Part shown: positions 27,468 to 35,871 of the stretch, one piece after another
Layout of the letters: each line of letters starts with the position of its first letter
How positions within the stretch are numbered: position 1 is the first letter of the stretch
DNA from: Crocinitomicaceae bacterium
Lineage (GTDB): Bacteria > Bacteroidota > Bacteroidia > Flavobacteriales_D > Crocinitomicaceae
Direction of reading: 5' to 3'
DNA length: 64,000 bases
Assembly (NCBI GenBank): GCA_024639405.1
Contig: JAHEIL010000045.1
Span: forward strand, 62,001 to 126,000
Position numbers and translations under genes: made by a program
The notes under the pieces: model-generated
What the model saw: the letters and a program-made list of their open reading frames with translations, nothing else
Database searches by the model: none
Told to the model about the DNA's origin: nothing

Positions 27468-29246
27468 TTACAAACCTTTAATCATTTCAACATAAACAGT
27501 TGTACCAATGACAGAAAATTTATACAATGTTTCAAATCCAGCATCAGTTAAACCATTTGAAACAGATTTAAACGTAAAACCAGTTGCTGTAAATGAAGCT
27601 GTTCCCGCTGAAGTGCCTCTAACAGATAGAGTATATACACCTCCATCTTTAATGTTACTCAATACAAAAGCTCCTGGATTTGAAGTTGTATATGCTAAAT
27701 TACTATTCGAAAAATCAATTGTAGTTGAAGCAGCTGCATTAAAAGCAGATTTATTAGTTATTGCACCATTCACTTCAAATCGAGAAGTTGGTGTTGTACT
27801 ATTAACACCTATATTTCCATTGTTTAATATGGTTAATCGTTCAACACCGACGCCAGCTGGATTTGTTAAAAAGCGAAATCCTCCCGATCCTGTTTTACTG
27901 TTTTGTAATCTAAAATAAAAATCTGCATCACTTGCAAATGCACCCGTATAAGCTCCATTGTGAACCCAATCAATTCGAGGTGATGATGAGTTTGTGTTAA
28001 ATTCAATACCATAACCCGTTCCTGAAGCTCCAGCTGCTGAGCGTATATCTACACCACCAATTACATTCAAATTATTTGTTGGAGAAGTTGTTCCAATACC
28101 AACCATTCCATTATTTGCTATCTTCATTCTTACTGTACTATTTGTACCGAGTAGTAAAGAAAAATTACCAGTTTTCATTAATGTCAAGTCTGCATCAGCA
28201 GTTGTAGAAGCTACTTGTGCAACAAACTTGTTAAATGACGAAAAATTTAAGATTGTTCGCCAATCATTTGAAGTAATAGAAGATACCGATCCTCCTCTAA
28301 AAAATGCATTTTGATCTGTCAAATATAATTGACTGTAATAACCTGCACCAACTGACTGTATCCCTGTACCATACCATGCGCCCAAACCATTCGGTTTATT
28401 GGTTGGATCAGCAAGATTATCTGTTGATATTATAGAAACACCTTTAGTTACAACCCAATCATTCAAGTCACGAGTAGCAGAAGTTACCGAATTTGTGCCA
28501 TTACCAAGAAAAAACGAAAAACCATCACCCCATATAGGAATGGAACCATTTGATTTTAAATACTTATTGTTTAAACCTATTGCTAAAGGAGTAAGAAACC
28601 CAGATGAATTTCTATAAAAAAGATCTCCTGAAGCATCTGAGCCTAAATCGAGTTTTGTCGAGCCTGAAACATGCAATTTTGCTTGAGGATTATTATTACC
28701 AATCCCTAAGTTACCTGTTCTATATATTGAATTAAGTTTATTTGAACCTGCATCTACTGTTCCACCAGCTTTATAAAATGGAGTTGTGTTACCTTCATTA
28801 TAAACAACATATTCAGTGCCATTCCAAATCCATTTATTTCCATCAATATCACTTACATAGATACAACTTGAATTACTAATAATATTGGGTGTAAATAAAG
28901 GCGAACCAGAATTTGGATTTATTGTATTAAAATTTACAATTGATTCTGCTTTGCTAATCAGTAATCTATCCCAAGAAGTGCCGTTAAATGAATAAAAACC
29001 TGGCAAAACCAATGAAGCATTTGATCCTGATGTAGAAGTGTTATAAATTAAAAGACCTGTTGCAGGACTTGAAATTGTTGTAACATCTAGATTAGAAGTT
29101 AATGAAATTCGTGGCAAAAGCAAACCTTTATTACTAGATGTTAAATCTAAAATAGCAGATCCATCAGGGGAATTTGTACCCACACCTACTTGTGAAAAAG
29201 AAAAAAAAGAGGTGCAAAGTAAGAAAATACATATTACTTTATTCAT
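27468..29246 (-). CDS. Long tail-fibre-like secreted protein, last gene of the surface array
   Basis: A 592-residue exported protein with a signal peptide ending SFSQ. Its N-module (GVGTNSPDGSAILDL, then SSNKGLLLPRI) is shared with the four small proteins of the array. The middle carries repeats of the form 'GN-(L/I)-GIG-x(4)-PxxxLxVxG' (for example NGNIGVNSTTPTSRFEVNG) seen in Bacteroidota fibre-like proteins. The last ~80 residues (AFVLSNIKDGGVYTLSV to VYVEMIKGL) look like a phage-tail-fibre-type terminal domain. No T9SS sorting domain and no S74-type autoprotease motif is recognisable. It starts 6 bases after the glycine-rich gene upstream. Inferred: distal or largest component of the array's product. 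Confidence 0.8.
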   Translation of the reverse strand: MNKVICIFLLCTSFFSFSQVGVGTNSPDGSAILDLTSSNKGLLLPRISLTSNLDVTTISSPATGLLIYNTSTSGSNASLVLPGFYSFNGTSWDRLLISKAESIVNFNTINPNSGSPLFTPNIISNSSCIYVSDIDGNKWIWNGTEYVVYNEGNTTPFYKAGGTVDAGSNKLNSIYRTGNLGIGNNNPQAKLHVSGSTKLDLGSDASGDLFYRNSSGFLTPLAIGLNNKYLKSNGSIPIWGDGFSFFLGNGTNSVTSATRDLNDWVVTKGVSIISTDNLADPTNKPNGLGAWYGTGIQSVGAGYYSQLYLTDQNAFFRGGSVSSITSNDWRTILNFSSFNKFVAQVASTTADADLTLMKTGNFSLLLGTNSTVRMKIANNGMVGIGTTSPTNNLNVIGGVDIRSAAGASGTGYGIEFNTNSSSPRIDWVHNGAYTGAFASDADFYFRLQNSKTGSGGFRFLTNPAGVGVERLTILNNGNIGVNSTTPTSRFEVNGAITNKSAFNAAASTTIDFSNSNLAYTTSNPGAFVLSNIKDGGVYTLSVRGTSAGTASFTATGFTFKSVSNGLTDAGFETLYKFSVIGTTVYVEMIKGL

Positions 29247-29252
29247 AGTTAT

Positions 29253-30101
29253 TTAATAATAAATAATAATCTTTCCATGTCCAGTATTTATTCCAGCAGA
29301 ATTAGTTACTCCAATCATAGAAGGGCTTGCAAATGAAGATCCTCCACCGCCTGAACCAACAGCATTTCCACCGCCAGCTCCGCCGCCACCGCCAAAATAT
29401 CCAGCACCGCCACCGCCACCGCCAGACCATGTAGAGACATTAACAATTGCACCATTCCCACCTTGTAACGCAGAACCGGATGTTGCGTTTGTACTTGCTG
29501 GATCATATGATGTACCTCCTTGGCCTCCTGCTAGTTGAGTGGCCCCTTTTCCTTTTGTTGAAGTTCCACCGTAATTACCAATACCATCAGAACCAGCTAC
29601 ACCACCTGCGTCCCCTCCATTTCCTGAGAAACCTGTAGCCGCAGCACCTCCACCGCCTGCTACAGAAATTACGTTTGTATGATTAATTGGAATAGCTGAA
29701 GAAATACAACTTAATCCTCCTCCAGCTATTGCAATTTTAGCAAGATTATTAATTGTATAACCTCCATTACCACCAAATCCATATACAGCATCCTTTGATG
29801 TTGGTTTCCCTCCAACAGTTAGGTATAATATTGAACCAGGAGTTACAATAATTCCTCCTTTAATTAACCCACCTTTACCTCCTGAAAAACCATCTGGATG
29901 ATCACCTCCTTGTGCCCCATAGACTTCTACAAGAATAGATGTTACATTTGATGGTACTGTCCAAGTTTGTATTGCTCCAGTGTAATTAAATTGAACACTA
30001 TTAATATACAATGGCTTTAAAGCAATAAACTCATTTGTCAATTGGCTAAAAGAACAAACATGTATCAATAAAAAAGTAAAAAATAATTTTAAATTTTTCA
30101 T
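29253..30101 (-). CDS. Glycine-rich secreted protein G (ALK/LTK-like glycine-rich domain)
   Basis: A 282-residue exported protein. After the signal peptide (ending CSFSQ) comes a short beta region, QTWTVPSNVTSILVEVYGAQGG, then about 190 residues very rich in glycine with runs of five or six Gly (AGYFGGGGGAGGG), ending in GHGKIIIYY. This layout resembles the ALK/LTK glycine-rich domain, which packs polyglycine-II helices. No sorting domain or catalytic motif is present. The ATG at 30101 is preferred over the frame's earlier start at 30122, which lies inside the preceding gene. The gap to that gene is one base, and the 592-residue fibre-like gene begins 6 bases after its stop. It is closely similar to the protein at 32271-33119. 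Confidence 0.85.
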   Translation of the reverse strand: MKNLKLFFTFLLIHVCSFSQLTNEFIALKPLYINSVQFNYTGAIQTWTVPSNVTSILVEVYGAQGGDHPDGFSGGKGGLIKGGIIVTPGSILYLTVGGKPTSKDAVYGFGGNGGYTINNLAKIAIAGGGLSCISSAIPINHTNVISVAGGGGAAATGFSGNGGDAGGVAGSDGIGNYGGTSTKGKGATQLAGGQGGTSYDPASTNATSGSALQGGNGAIVNVSTWSGGGGGGAGYFGGGGGAGGGNAVGSGGGGSSFASPSMIGVTNSAGINTGHGKIIIYY

Positions 30102-30102
30102 A

Positions 30103-30690
30103 TTAATAAGAAATTGCACCAAATATATAGGCAGAATTACTTGAATCTTTTAAAATTCCAATACTTCTGTTTTGTAATCTAATTTTAGATCCATTAGAAG
30201 AATTTACGGTTACTCCTGAGCCAACAATATTAACTTCACCTAAGCCAATCATAACAACATTACATTTAAAACCTTTTTCTAATGATGATGGAACGGTTAA
30301 ATTTAAAGCATTTGCAGAATTAAATAATATGATAGAATTAACATCTGAATTTGTTAAAGTATAATTTCCGGTTTGGACATTAACATTATCTGTCTTCTTA
30401 AAGCTTAACATTTCCCATTTAGTACCATTGTAAAAATAATAACCAGGATAAACTTGATTTGGAGATGTTCCTGCAATTGTATCGTTATATATCATCAAAC
30501 CAATATTTGGAGATGCTATAGTCACAATATCAATGTTTGATTGAAGAGAAATTGAAGGAACTAAAATTCCTTTATTCGAACTATTAACCTCCAATGCCGC
30601 AGATGGATCAACAACATTACTTCCTATTCCTATTTGGCTATATGCAAATGAAAGTAAATGAATTGTAATTAATGTAACTAAATATTTCAC
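30103..30690 (-). CDS. Small secreted protein, type b, with phage-like C-terminal beta domain
   Basis: A 195-residue protein starting at a GTG (30690), with the signal peptide MKYLVTLITI to YSQ. Residues about 19-95 are the N-module shared across the array (IGIGSNVVDPSAALEV, SSNKGILVPSI, GYYFYNGTKWE). Residues about 105-195 read NYTLTNSDVNSIILFNSA, then a TVPSSL turn and a GEVNIVG strand, resembling the C-terminal beta domains of phage structural proteins. It ends GAISY, which marks the b type. It is paralogous to the 197-residue protein at 33135-33728. It lies 11 bases after the type a gene and one base before the glycine-rich gene. No enzymatic motif. Confidence 0.82.
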   Translation of the reverse strand: MKYLVTLITIHLLSFAYSQIGIGSNVVDPSAALEVNSSNKGILVPSISLQSNIDIVTIASPNIGLMIYNDTIAGTSPNQVYPGYYFYNGTKWEMLSFKKTDNVNVQTGNYTLTNSDVNSIILFNSANALNLTVPSSLEKGFKCNVVMIGLGEVNIVGSGVTVNSSNGSKIRLQNRSIGILKDSSNSAYIFGAISY

Positions 30691-30701
30691 TGTTATTTTT
30701 A

Positions 30702-31289
30702 TTAATTAGTGCTATCACCAGATACATAACCAATTGATGAAGATTCCATTAAAACACCAATAGAGCTGTTTTGTAATCTTGACTTGAAACCATTTGCTGA
30801 ATTTAAAGTAATTCCATTACCTGAAATTGTTACTTGTCCAACTCCCTTTTGAATAATTTGACAAAAGAAACCTTTAGATAAATTTGCGGGCACTGTGATT
30901 GTTACAGCTGTTGCGCTATTAACAATAATAACAGACTTTGAATCTTCATCTGTTAAAGTATAATTTGTGGTTTTTTCTGAAATTGTTGCATAGCCGGAGT
31001 AACCTAATGGTATCCAATTGTTTCCGTTAAAATAATAATAACCCTTCAAAACATTTGTTGGAAAAGTACCTGCAATTGATGTGTTATAAACCAACAATCC
31101 TGTCGCAGGATTTACAATCGTTGATACATCTGATGTAGAAGTTAAAGCAATTCGTGGAGGTAAAAACCCTTTATTTGTCGATGAAATTTCTAATGCAGCC
31201 GACGCATCTGGAGTTATCGTACCGATACCAACTTGAGAAAATACTTTTAGAACCGAAAAAAATGTTAGAAGTAAAAAATACTTTTTCAT
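30702..31289 (-). CDS. Small secreted protein, type a, with phage-like C-terminal beta domain
   Basis: A 195-residue exported protein (signal peptide ending KVFSQ). The N-module contains VGIGTITPDASAALEI and SSTNKGFLPPRI, the latter identical to that of the paralogue at 33742-34332. The C-terminal domain reads NYTLTDEDSKSVIIVNSA, TVPANLSKGFFCQII and GVGQVTISGNGITLNS, a pattern I associate with phage tail or decoration proteins ('YTL-x-D-x-G, NSA, TVP, GAGQVT'). It ends YVSGDSTN, marking the a type. Second gene of the lower transcription unit, 52 bases after the glycine-rich gene at 31342. Function unknown; structural role inferred. Confidence 0.82.
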   Translation of the reverse strand: MKKYFLLLTFFSVLKVFSQVGIGTITPDASAALEISSTNKGFLPPRIALTSTSDVSTIVNPATGLLVYNTSIAGTFPTNVLKGYYYFNGNNWIPLGYSGYATISEKTTNYTLTDEDSKSVIIVNSATAVTITVPANLSKGFFCQIIQKGVGQVTISGNGITLNSANGFKSRLQNSSIGVLMESSSIGYVSGDSTN

Positions 31290-31341
31290 AGTTTAGTTAT
31301 TTTTTTTGTAAAATTAATAAAGTTTTTAAGATTTATGTAGT

Positions 31342-32184
31342 TTAATAGTAAATGATAATTTTACCATTTCCATAATTAATACCATTTGTATGCACAATAT
31401 TTTTAGCATCTGAAAAAGTAAAAGAAGATCCTCCTCCTCCACTACCATAGTAATTCCCGCCACCAGCTCCACCGCCGCCTCCATAATAACCAGCACCCCC
31501 GCCTCCACCTGAATTCCAAGTTCCTGAATTTATAAATCCTCCATTTCCGCCAGTAAATAAACTGCCAGATTGTGGTGATGTTATTTGAGAGTCTAAAGCA
31601 CTACCTGAAGCCCCACCTGAAAGTTGAGTTCCACCTTTCCCTCCTCTAGTTGCATCGTTACCGATAGAACCAGATAAACCACCTCCATTTCCACCATTTC
31701 TCCCAGATGATGCTCCTCCTCCTCCTCCAGCAATGACAATTGCAGATGATTGTGTAAGAGTCGCACTTGAGAGAAAAGCAGACAAACCTCCCCCGGCACG
31801 TCCAAAGTTATTGGAATTAGAAGGATTGGTGCCACCTGTACCACCATTCCCATAGACTGCTACATTAGTTGAATTTGCGGCTTTTCCACCAATAACTAAA
31901 TAATAAGTAGAACCTGGTGTTACTGGAATGAAACATGAAACCTTGCCCCCCATACCTCCACTAGCAGAACCTACATAAGAACCACCTTCAGCACCAAAAA
32001 CCTCTAATTTAATAGAAGTTACATTTGCTGGGCAAACCCAATTTTGAATTGCACCAGAATAATTAAATTGAATTGAATTTAAATATTTTGGAGATAATGA
32101 AATAAAGTCATTTGTAATTTGACTTTTATATCCATCACATAAACCTAAAACAAAAAAAAACAAAAAAAAATAGTTTTTAACCAT
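31342..32184 (-). CDS. Glycine-rich secreted protein, divergent paralogue (first gene of lower unit)
   Basis: A 280-residue exported protein, glycine-rich like the proteins at 29253 and 32271 but more distant: it has LEVFGAEGGSYVGSASGG where the other two share VEVYGAQGGDHPDGF. The plan is the same: signal peptide, short beta region (IQNWVCPANVTSIKLEVFG), long Gly-rich core with runs of up to five or six Gly, and the end GNGKIIIYY. A Bacteroidota promoter sits 17 bases upstream, so it probably heads the unit glycine-rich, a, b, G, fibre-like. Inferred: polyglycine-II-type structural or adhesive protein. Confidence 0.83.
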   Translation of the reverse strand: MVKNYFFLFFFVLGLCDGYKSQITNDFISLSPKYLNSIQFNYSGAIQNWVCPANVTSIKLEVFGAEGGSYVGSASGGMGGKVSCFIPVTPGSTYYLVIGGKAANSTNVAVYGNGGTGGTNPSNSNNFGRAGGGLSAFLSSATLTQSSAIVIAGGGGGASSGRNGGNGGGLSGSIGNDATRGGKGGTQLSGGASGSALDSQITSPQSGSLFTGGNGGFINSGTWNSGGGGGAGYYGGGGGAGGGNYYGSGGGGSSFTFSDAKNIVHTNGINYGNGKIIIYY

Positions 32185-32201
32185 TATTGTTGAAATATCA
32201 A

Positions 32202-32229
32202 CAAAAATAATTAAAAACTATCAAATCAA
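32202..32229 (-). promoter_or_regulatory. Promoter of the lower array unit
   Basis: On the minus strand, TTG (32229-32227), a 17-base spacer and TATTTTTG (32209-32202), 17 bases before the ATG at 32184. The region is very AT-rich, so chance matches are likelier here. Confidence 0.55.
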
Positions 32230-32270
32230 AAATTTAAAAAAAAAATCAAATTAAAATTAAGTAAGATTAC

Positions 32271-33119
32271 TTAGTAAGAAATAATGATTTTTCCATGACC
32301 AGTATTAGTACCTGCTGTATTAGTAGCGCCTATCATTGAAGGACCAGCATAGGAAGAGCCTCCACCTCCAGAACCAACAGCGTTTCCTCCACCGGCACCG
32401 CCGCCGCCGCCATAATAACCAGCACCGCCGCCACCGCCGCCAGACCAAGTATTTGGTGAAACAATTCCACCATTTCCACCTTTTAACGCTGAACCTGCAG
32501 TAGGAGCTGTACTATTAGGGTCATATTGAGAACCTGCTCCACCTCCTGAAGTTAGTGTTCCTCCTTTACCTCGAGTTGGTGTACCACCATAATTCCCTAT
32601 TCCATCTGAACCTGAAGAACCTCCTGCGTTACCTCCATTTCCAGAATAACCTGTAGCAGAAGACCCTCCACCACCAGCTACAACAATAACATTTGAATGA
32701 CTTATTGGAAAAGCAGTTGAAATACAACTCAAACCACCTCCAGCATTAGATATTTTTGTGTTATCACTCGTGCATGAACCTCCATTACCACCAAAACCAT
32801 ATACAGGAGTTTTAGTTGTTGGTTTGCCTCCAACTGTTAGTGACAAAGTTGAACCAGGTGATACTACCATATATCCCTTAACCAATCCACCTTTCCCACC
32901 GATAAATCCATCTGGATGATCACCACCTTGAGCCCCGTAAACTTCAACAAAAATTGTAGTGACATTTTCTGGAACTGTCCATGTTTGATTTGCACCTGTA
33001 TATGAAAAAGTAATTTTATTAGGCAAACTTGGTGATAATGTTAAAAAATCATCAGTTAGTTGAGCAAATGCACTTAAATTAAGTAGCAATATTGCAAAAA
33101 TTATAATTCTATTTTTCAT
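32271..33119 (-). CDS. Glycine-rich secreted protein G' (ALK/LTK-like), duplicate of the 29253 gene
   Basis: A 282-residue exported protein (signal peptide ending AFAQ) that matches the protein at 29253-30101 along its length: both have VEVYGAQGGDHPDGF, VYGFGGNGG, SGSDGIGNYGGT (or AGSDGIGNYGGT), STWSGG/NTWSGG and a C-terminal GHGKIII(S/Y)Y. The core holds many Gly runs and few charged residues. It follows the type b' gene by 15 bases and ends the upper transcription unit. Together with the neighbouring a' and b' genes it forms a copy of the a-b-G block. Inferred role: structural or adhesive surface protein. Confidence 0.85.
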   Translation of the reverse strand: MKNRIIIFAILLLNLSAFAQLTDDFLTLSPSLPNKITFSYTGANQTWTVPENVTTIFVEVYGAQGGDHPDGFIGGKGGLVKGYMVVSPGSTLSLTVGGKPTTKTPVYGFGGNGGSCTSDNTKISNAGGGLSCISTAFPISHSNVIVVAGGGGSSATGYSGNGGNAGGSSGSDGIGNYGGTPTRGKGGTLTSGGGAGSQYDPNSTAPTAGSALKGGNGGIVSPNTWSGGGGGGAGYYGGGGGAGGGNAVGSGGGGSSYAGPSMIGATNTAGTNTGHGKIIISY

Positions 33120-33134
33120 TTTTATTTTTTAATA

Positions 33135-33728
33135 TTAGTAAGAAATTGCACCAGATAAATAAGCCGAAGAAGCTGAATTCTTGAGTAACTGAACAGATCT
33201 ATTTTGCAATCTTATTTTATTTCCATTACTAGAGTTAACTGTTAAACCACTTCCACCAATTACATCAACGACTCCTGAACCAACTAATAACAAACGGCAT
33301 TTAAAACCAATTGGCAATGATGAAGGTACAGTTAGTGAAGTAGAAACATTACTATTAATAACAACTACTTTATTCAAGTCATCATTAGTTAACGTATAAT
33401 TAGAACTTTGAACATTAAAATACAAAGCATCATTCAGAGCTAATGGTTCCCATTTGTTAGCACTATTAAAAAAGTAATATCCTGGTGATATATTGTTTGG
33501 AAAAACACCAACAGTAGCAGTATTGTAAATTAATAATCCAATAGCAGGATTTGGAATTGTAGTTACATCCAAATTCGATGTTAAATCAATAGAGGAAGCT
33601 TTAAATCCTTTTGTTGATGAATTAAGATCTAATGCTGCAGATGTATGTGTTGAATGAGAACTTATCCCTAATTGAGCAAAGCTAAAAGTGAAACTGCTCA
33701 ATACGATTATAATTAATATAAATTTCAT
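33135..33728 (-). CDS. Small secreted protein b', duplicate of the 30103 gene
   Basis: A 197-residue exported protein (signal peptide ending SFAQ). Its N-module (SHSTHTSAALDLNSS, GLLIYNTATVG, PGYYFFNSANKWE) and C-domain (NYTLTNDDLNKVVVINS, TVPSSLPIGFKCRLL, NSSNGNKIRLQNRS) parallel the protein at 30103-30690, with the same GAISY ending. The N-module here has HSTHTSAALDL in place of the usual T(S/T)PDASAALE. It lies 13 bases after the a' gene and 15 before G'. It probably makes one component of a multi-protein surface structure (inference). Confidence 0.82.
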   Translation of the reverse strand: MKFILIIIVLSSFTFSFAQLGISSHSTHTSAALDLNSSTKGFKASSIDLTSNLDVTTIPNPAIGLLIYNTATVGVFPNNISPGYYFFNSANKWEPLALNDALYFNVQSSNYTLTNDDLNKVVVINSNVSTSLTVPSSLPIGFKCRLLLVGSGVVDVIGGSGLTVNSSNGNKIRLQNRSVQLLKNSASSAYLSGAISY

Positions 33729-33741
33729 ATTCTGTAGTTAA

Positions 33742-34332
33742 TTATAATGAACTGTCACCTGAAATATAACCAACTGTAGAAGACTCCATCATGATTCCAA
33801 TTGAACTGTTTTGTAATCTTGTCTTGAAACCACTTGCAGAATTTAATGTTGTACCAGAACCAACAACTGTAACTTGACCTGTACCTTTTTGGATTATTTG
33901 ACAAAAGAATCCAGTTGATAGCGTATTTGGCACTGTAATGTTGACTGCTGAAGAGGAATTAACAACTATTACTGCTCTACTATCATTATCTGTTAATGTA
34001 TAATTGCTTGTTTTTTCAATTACAGTTGCATATCCAGTATATCCAAGAGGCATCCACTTAACTCCATTAAAGAAATAATAACCTTTTGTTATATTGTTCG
34101 GAAAAATACCTGCAACAGTAGTGTTGTATATTAATAGGCCTGTAGCAGGTGAAGCAATTGTTGTTACATCATTTGTAGATGTCAATCCAATTCTTGGAGG
34201 CAAAAACCCCTTATTTGTTGATGAAATCTCTAGAGCGGCTGATGCATCTGGAGATGTAGTTCCTATCCCTACTTGTGAGAAAAAAGTAGAAATTGAAAAA
34301 ATACTAATGGATACTAAAATTATTTTTTTCAT
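33742..34332 (-). CDS. Small secreted protein a', duplicate of the 30702 gene
   Basis: A 196-residue exported protein (signal peptide ending FFSQ). VGIGTTSPDASAALEI and SSTNKGFLPPRIGLTST nearly repeat the protein at 30702-31289, and the C-domain again has NYTLTDNDSRAVIVVNSSS, TVPNTLSTGFFCQII, GTGQVTVVG and the ending SGDS. This is the phage-like beta domain on a Bacteroidota surface N-module. It follows the 490-residue T9SS protein by 34 bases. No catalytic residues are apparent. Confidence 0.82.
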   Translation of the reverse strand: MKKIILVSISIFSISTFFSQVGIGTTSPDASAALEISSTNKGFLPPRIGLTSTNDVTTIASPATGLLIYNTTVAGIFPNNITKGYYFFNGVKWMPLGYTGYATVIEKTSNYTLTDNDSRAVIVVNSSSAVNITVPNTLSTGFFCQIIQKGTGQVTVVGSGTTLNSASGFKTRLQNSSIGIMMESSTVGYISGDSSL

Positions 34333-34366
34333 GTGGTTTCGATTTTATTAGATATTAAGGTTATTA

Positions 34367-35839
34367 TTATAATTTATTAATTTTTTTAATGATGATTTCA
34401 TTATTTAAGTTGATTTTTAAAAAGTAAACACCACTACTATTTGAAGACAAATCAAAAGGAATACTTGTTTCACCATTTTTAACACTTGTGTTAAATTCTG
34501 AAATTATTTTCCCGGTATTTTCAGTGATTTGAATAGTTATAAAACCGTTTGTCGTTGTATTGATTTTAACAAAACCTCTATCATTAGTTGGATTAGGAAA
34601 CACCTCAACATTAACAGCTAAATCAGAACAAGATGTTGAAACTGGACCATACACTTTATAATTACCATCCTTATCAAATTGTTTTAATTGAAAATATGTA
34701 ACACCTGATGAACGATTTGGATCTTGAAAAGTATAATTTATAAATTCTGCTGAATTTCCTGCAGCTTCTAACTCTCCAATAACTGACCAATCTGTTCCAT
34801 TAGAACTACTTTCCACTTCATATCGCGCTGTATTATTTTCAGATGCAGTTTGCCAATTTAAAGTTGAAAAACCTTCGCTACATAAACCATTAAAAAATAC
34901 TAATTCAACTGGTAAAGGGTTTATTGCAGGACTTGCAATTCCAAATTGACTAAAGGAAGTTAATCCAGTTCTATAAACGGAAAAGAAAGAGCCTGCTGCA
35001 GAACTTTGAACATGTGTTCCTTCTGTAGTCCAATTTAAATCCCATGCATCAGAAGATGTTGGCCTTTTTAACGCATGAAGCACTGATGGATCTGTAATTC
35101 CTGATAAATTATTAGTAGTTAAATCAATTGAATATGTACCAGAATTTAAGCCATCTGTTTGATCAACTTGCCAAAAACCATCACCAGATAAATTCGCTAA
35201 AATTTCAAAATTATCTGTTATATTTATTGGATATTGGCTATTTGAATTTAATATATACTTTCCCGTTAAAGAACCTCCATTTGGAGCAGTTGTATAAGTA
35301 ATTTTTGCTGGTGAATAGTAATTTGCTGAACCAAATGGGAATAATACATTACTAATTATTGTAGGAGCGAACCATCTTTTCATCGTCCCATTAATAAATC
35401 CTGCCGTATAATTCAATACTCCAGGATTTGAAGTTGATTTACCTAATTCAACTTGATTAGCACCAGTTGTGATTTGTCCATTTAACTCCAACACATCATT
35501 TGCTTGAAAAGTAACTGCATTTGAAATATTAATTTTAGAATTTGTAAGCAAAGCAATAGTATCTATTTTAATGATTCCATTAACAGTTTTTATAGCAGTA
35601 TTCTCAAATGAAAACCTACCTTCTGAAGCAACAACACCAGAAACTGCATCAAAATTTTGATTATACTTAATATTAGCATCTGGTTTGAATATTACATTAT
35701 TTGCATTTTCTATTTTTAAATTTCCTTTAAAAATTGCTTTATCGCTTATTGAAATTGGAATGTTTGGTCCAAAATAAATATCTTGTGAAAAAACAGAAAA
35801 ACAGGCTGATAGCATTGAAAAGATGAGAGTGGTTTTCAT
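34367..35839 (-). CDS. T9SS type A sorted surface protein heading the array
   Basis: A 490-residue exported protein. After the signal peptide (ending CFSVFSQ) comes an Ile/Asn-rich beta region (about 20-300) of solenoid-like character. Next is a fibronectin-like segment starting LPVELVFFNGLC with WQTASENNTARYEVESS, and finally a type A sorting domain from about residue 410 (VEVFPNPTNDRG, then SGVYFLKI and a Lys-rich end). Known: this end domain directs T9SS export and cell-surface anchoring. It is the only member of the array with one. Inferred: a possible anchor for the partner proteins downstream. A promoter lies 32 bases upstream. Confidence 0.87.
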   Translation of the reverse strand: MKTTLIFSMLSACFSVFSQDIYFGPNIPISISDKAIFKGNLKIENANNVIFKPDANIKYNQNFDAVSGVVASEGRFSFENTAIKTVNGIIKIDTIALLTNSKINISNAVTFQANDVLELNGQITTGANQVELGKSTSNPGVLNYTAGFINGTMKRWFAPTIISNVLFPFGSANYYSPAKITYTTAPNGGSLTGKYILNSNSQYPINITDNFEILANLSGDGFWQVDQTDGLNSGTYSIDLTTNNLSGITDPSVLHALKRPTSSDAWDLNWTTEGTHVQSSAAGSFFSVYRTGLTSFSQFGIASPAINPLPVELVFFNGLCSEGFSTLNWQTASENNTARYEVESSSNGTDWSVIGELEAAGNSAEFINYTFQDPNRSSGVTYFQLKQFDKDGNYKVYGPVSTSCSDLAVNVEVFPNPTNDRGFVKINTTTNGFITIQITENTGKIISEFNTSVKNGETSIPFDLSSNSSGVYFLKINLNNEIIIKKINKL

Positions 35840-35871
35840 AAAAAATTAAACTTAATTAAAAAATTAAAGCA

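Noticed and set aside
31326-31853. Short minus-strand frames inside the glycine-rich gene
   Set aside because: They are out-of-frame shadows of the glycine-rich coding sequence, with Met/Val/Leu/Glu-rich products and no signal peptide or homology.
29253-33119. CRISPR or other DNA repeat array in the glycine-rich genes
   Set aside because: Repetition comes from glycine codons (GGN) in three coding frames; there are no regularly spaced identical repeats with unique spacers.
27468-35839. Prophage or tailocin
   Set aside because: The small proteins carry phage-like beta domains, but every gene has a signal peptide, and there is no terminase, portal, sheath, tube, lysis or integrase gene in the window.
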